From JAURDE01 sp965365285 (GTDB taxonomy: Bacteria; Bdellovibrionota; Bacteriovoracia; Bacteriovoracales; Bacteriovoracaceae): DNA of 64,000 nt. The translations under genes and the position numbers were made by a program. Below, one piece after another: positions 62,098 to 64,000 of the stretch. The number at the start of each line of letters is the position of its first letter. Positions within the stretch are counted from its first letter, which is position 1. The stretch is from positions 32,533-96,532 of the forward strand of contig CBDUBC010000002.1 in the NCBI GenBank assembly GCA_965365285.1. Direction: 5' to 3'. The notes beneath the pieces are model-generated. The model saw nothing but the letters and a program-made list of their open reading frames with translations. It ran no database searches and had not been told where the DNA came from.

Positions 62098-62637
62098 TTA
62101 TTTGCTAAAAGGCATCCCAAACTGGGTTAATAATTCTCTTGCCTCTTCATTGTTCTTAGCACTTGTTACAATCGTAATCCCAACGCCTCTAACTTTATCG
62201 ATTTTATCGTAGTTAATTTCTGGGAAAATAATTTGTTCTTTAATACCAAATGTATAGTTTCCTCTACCGTCGAAAGCTTTAGGAGTAATCCCTCTAAAGT
62301 CTCGAACTCGTGGAAGAGCAAGACAAACGAGTCTTTCAAAGAACTCATACATTTTCTCGCCTCTTAGAGTAACTGAAGCACCAAGAGCTTGACCTTCTCT
62401 AAGCTTAAAACCAGCAATTGATTTTCTAGCTTTAGCAACAACTGGCTTTTGACCCGTGATCGCTGTCAAATCGTTAATTACGTGCTCAACTACTTTAGAG
62501 TTCGTAACCGCTTCTTTGGTCATACAGTTCACAACAATTTTTTCCACTTTTGGAATGTTGTGTACATTCTTGTAACCAAATTTGGTTTGCATATTTTTCT
62601 TAATTTCTTTGTTGTACAAATCTTTAAAAGCACTCAT
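62098..62637 (-). CDS. rplE: 50S ribosomal protein L5
   Basis: A 179-residue protein that binds 5S rRNA and contacts P-site tRNA. VHNIPKVEKIVVNCM, ARKSIAGFKLREGQALGASV, RDFRGITPKAFDGRGNYTFG and the GVGITIVTSA strand are typical. Confidence 0.98.
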   Translation of the reverse strand: MSAFKDLYNKEIKKNMQTKFGYKNVHNIPKVEKIVVNCMTKEAVTNSKVVEHVINDLTAITGQKPVVAKARKSIAGFKLREGQALGASVTLRGEKMYEFFERLVCLALPRVRDFRGITPKAFDGRGNYTFGIKEQIIFPEINYDKIDKVRGVGITIVTSAKNNEEARELLTQFGMPFSK

Positions 62638-62650
62638 CGTTTATTCCTAC

Positions 62651-62968
62651 CTACTTCTTATCCAGAACAGAACCACAAGAAACGCCAACTCTCACTTTCT
62701 TACCATCTCGCGTTTCAATTCTTACTCTTGTTGCTTTTTTAGTCTTAGGGCTCATTACAGCGACGTTAGAAATATGAACTGGTTTTTCTACAGAAGCGAT
62801 TCCACCAGCTGGATTTTCTTGAGTCGGCTTCATCGCCTTTTTAACCATATTTACGCCTTCAACTAGAACCATTTTAGTTTTAAAGTTAAGAGACATTACT
62901 TTGCCTTGCTTCCCTCTATCTTTTCCAGTTAAGACAACTACTTCGTCATTTAATCTAATCTTTTGCAT
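62651..62968 (-). CDS. rplX: 50S ribosomal protein L24
   Basis: A 105-residue protein. The KOW motif VVVLTGKDRGKQGKVM and the segments GVNMVKKAMKP and PVHISNVAVM identify L24, an early assembly protein of the large subunit. Confidence 0.97.
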   Translation of the reverse strand: MQKIRLNDEVVVLTGKDRGKQGKVMSLNFKTKMVLVEGVNMVKKAMKPTQENPAGGIASVEKPVHISNVAVMSPKTKKATRVRIETRDGKKVRVGVSCGSVLDKK

Positions 62969-62978
62969 CTTATGCTCC

Positions 62979-63347
62979 TTAAAGCACTTCTGGAGCTAGT
63001 GAACAAATCTTCGTAAAGCTTTTGTTTCTGAGCTCTCTAGCTACTGGTCCAAAAATTCTTGTTCCAACAGGTTCATTATTTCCACCAAGGATTACGACAC
63101 TGTTGCTATCGAATTGAATATAAGAACCGTCTTCTCTTCTTAAAGGGTAAACTGTTCTAACAATAACAGCTTTCTTCACATCACCCTTCTTGATCTTCCC
63201 ACCTGGAGAAGCTTGTTGAACGGCTACTACAATAATGTCACCAAGGTTAGCGACCATTCTTTTAGAACCCCCAAGAACTTTAATACAACGAACAAGCTTC
63301 GCTCCTGAGTTATCTGCAACATCTAAGTTTGACTGCATCTGGATCAT
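62979..63347 (-). CDS. rplN: 50S ribosomal protein L14
   Basis: A 122-residue protein. MIQMQSNLDVADNSGAKLV, GDIIVVAVQQASPGGKIKKG and GTRIFGPVARELR are typical. It is 10 bases upstream of rplX. Confidence 0.98.
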   Translation of the reverse strand: MIQMQSNLDVADNSGAKLVRCIKVLGGSKRMVANLGDIIVVAVQQASPGGKIKKGDVKKAVIVRTVYPLRREDGSYIQFDSNSVVILGGNNEPVGTRIFGPVARELRNKSFTKICSLAPEVL

Positions 63348-63367
63348 AATTTAACTCCTATTCAGAC

Positions 63368-63634
63368 CTATACGGCTGTCTGAATAACCTTTATAAGTTC
63401 CCATCTTTTCAATTTAGAGTAGGGTCTTGATTCAATAATACTCACTCGATCCCCTGCTTTTGCAGTATTGGTCGCATCATGAGCGTGGTACTTTTTCGTT
63501 TTTGCGATAAATTTATTGTAAACAGGGTGCTTGAATTTTCTAACAACCTTTACAACAATCGTCTTGTCAGTTTTATCGCTGACGACGGTACCTTCTAATT
63601 TTCTTTTAAACTTTTTTGTATTTGTTTCAGTCAT
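63368..63634 (-). CDS. rpsQ: 30S ribosomal protein S17
   Basis: An 88-residue OB-fold protein. LEGTVVSDKTDKTIVVKV, KKYHAHDATNTAKAGDRV and IIESRPYSKLKRWELI are typical. It lies between rpmC and rplN. Confidence 0.97.
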   Translation of the reverse strand: MTETNTKKFKRKLEGTVVSDKTDKTIVVKVVRKFKHPVYNKFIAKTKKYHAHDATNTAKAGDRVSIIESRPYSKLKRWELIKVIQTAV

Positions 63635-63651
63635 GTCTATCTCGTTCTCGC

Positions 63652-63840
63652 CTATTTATTCTGATTCATGGCAGTTAAAAGTTTAGCGATATCTTTTTTA
63701 TATTCTCTGAGTAAGTGTGGCTTCTCAGCCCCAGAAGTTGCTTTTTGCATTTTTACTTTAAAGAGATCTTCTCTGATTTGATTCACTTTTCTTTGAATCT
63801 CATCATTACTCATTTTTTTCACTTCATTAAAATCAATCAT
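63652..63840 (-). CDS. rpmC: 50S ribosomal protein L29
   Basis: A 62-residue helical protein near the tunnel exit. MSNDEIQRKVNQIREDLFKVKMQ and the following KPHLLREYKKDIAKLLT segment are typical. An internal Met at residue 10 is another possible start, but the position fits the upstream rplP spacing of 11 bases. Confidence 0.95.
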   Translation of the reverse strand: MIDFNEVKKMSNDEIQRKVNQIREDLFKVKMQKATSGAEKPHLLREYKKDIAKLLTAMNQNK

Positions 63841-63851
63841 AACAACCTCAA

Positions 63852-64000
63852 TTAACCTTCTAGTTCCTTCTTAATAATTTTCGTCTTAACAGAAAGCTTA
63901 TACTGGGCCAGTCTTAGAGCTTCTTGAGCAATTTCAGGATCAATTCCTTTTACTTCAAAAATAATTCTACCTGGCTTAATAACCGCAACCCATCTATCAG
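63852..64000 (-). CDS. rplP: 50S ribosomal protein L16, C-terminal part (cut by window end)
   Basis: The last 49 codons of L16 lie in the window; the start is beyond position 64000. The visible part reads DRWVAVIKPGRIIFEVKGI and continues through DPEIAQEALRLAQYKL to a KKELEG tail, as in the C-terminal half of L16. Its place just before rpmC confirms the call and shows that the S10 and spc operons are joined. Confidence 0.93.
   Translation of the reverse strand, partial: DRWVAVIKPGRIIFEVKGIDPEIAQEALRLAQYKLSVKTKIIKKELEG

Noticed and set aside
1..64000. CRISPR arrays, insertion sequences, integrases, toxin-antitoxin pairs, rRNA genes
   Set aside because: No regularly spaced direct repeats, transposase or integrase signatures, or rRNA sequence were seen on either strand.

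Overview
The window looks like a chromosomal segment of a low-GC, Gram-negative predatory bacterium of the Bdellovibrionota, probably the Bacteriovorax/Halobacteriovorax side. This is an inference. It rests on a low-GC genome carrying a transglutaminase-elicitor-like ankyrin protein, a chain of FHA-domain proteins next to a Tad-type secretion protein, PilZ proteins, a Gram-negative type DnaK, an LpoA-like lipoprotein, and a fused isobutyryl-CoA mutase with the methylcitrate cycle. Genes are densely packed. Several convergent pairs overlap at their 3' ends, and no stretch over about 225 bases lacks a gene. I see no insertion sequence, prophage, CRISPR array or rRNA. There is one tRNA gene, tRNA-Pro(UGG).

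Layout. 1-5.5 kb: a 5'-truncated Lys-rich/ankyrin protein, a PilZ protein, tRNA-Pro, rdgB, rph, birA and a response regulator. 5.6-12.9 kb: a minus-strand run of a PP2C phosphatase, three FHA membrane proteins (four FHA domains), a DUF192 protein and a TadC-like protein with a Cys-rich Sel1-like periplasmic domain. 13-19.4 kb: a minus-strand run, in transcription order AMP nucleosidase, mreB, PilZ, lipoprotein, OppB, OppC, nagZ; it couples cell shape with peptide and muropeptide handling. 19.5-26.7 kb: a 34-residue basic protein, an LpoA-like lipoprotein, grpE-dnaK-dnaJ, and hemW with an apparent CTG start. 26.7-31 kb: an M16 protease, an unknown protein and an acyl-CoA desaturase whose start lies in a 12-bp hairpin.

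31-34.6 kb: prpD-prpB-prpC, the methylcitrate cycle. 34.8-40.7 kb: a cluster of secreted proteins of mostly unknown function (alpha/beta hydrolase, lipoprotein, a two-domain BPI/TULIP-like protein, a PHB-depolymerase-like esterase). 40.7-49.6 kb: acyl-CoA dehydrogenase, icmF, methylmalonate-semialdehyde dehydrogenase, 3-hydroxyisobutyryl-CoA hydrolase, enoyl-CoA hydratase and a DsbA-like protein. With prpDBC these cover most of valine/isobutyrate breakdown through propionyl-CoA. 49.6-53.9 kb: hflKC, a sigma-54 activator and a TlpA-like thioredoxin. 54 kb to the end: a merged S10-spc-alpha ribosomal operon from partial rplP to rplQ, including secY, adk, infA and rpoA.

The most novel-looking items are the full-length BPI-like TULIP protein and its secreted neighbours, the start-codon hairpin of the desaturase, the TadC fusion, the FHA/PP2C locus, and two conserved genes (hemW, mmsA) lacking a conventional start codon. 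All fold and function calls come from reading the sequence; no database search was run.
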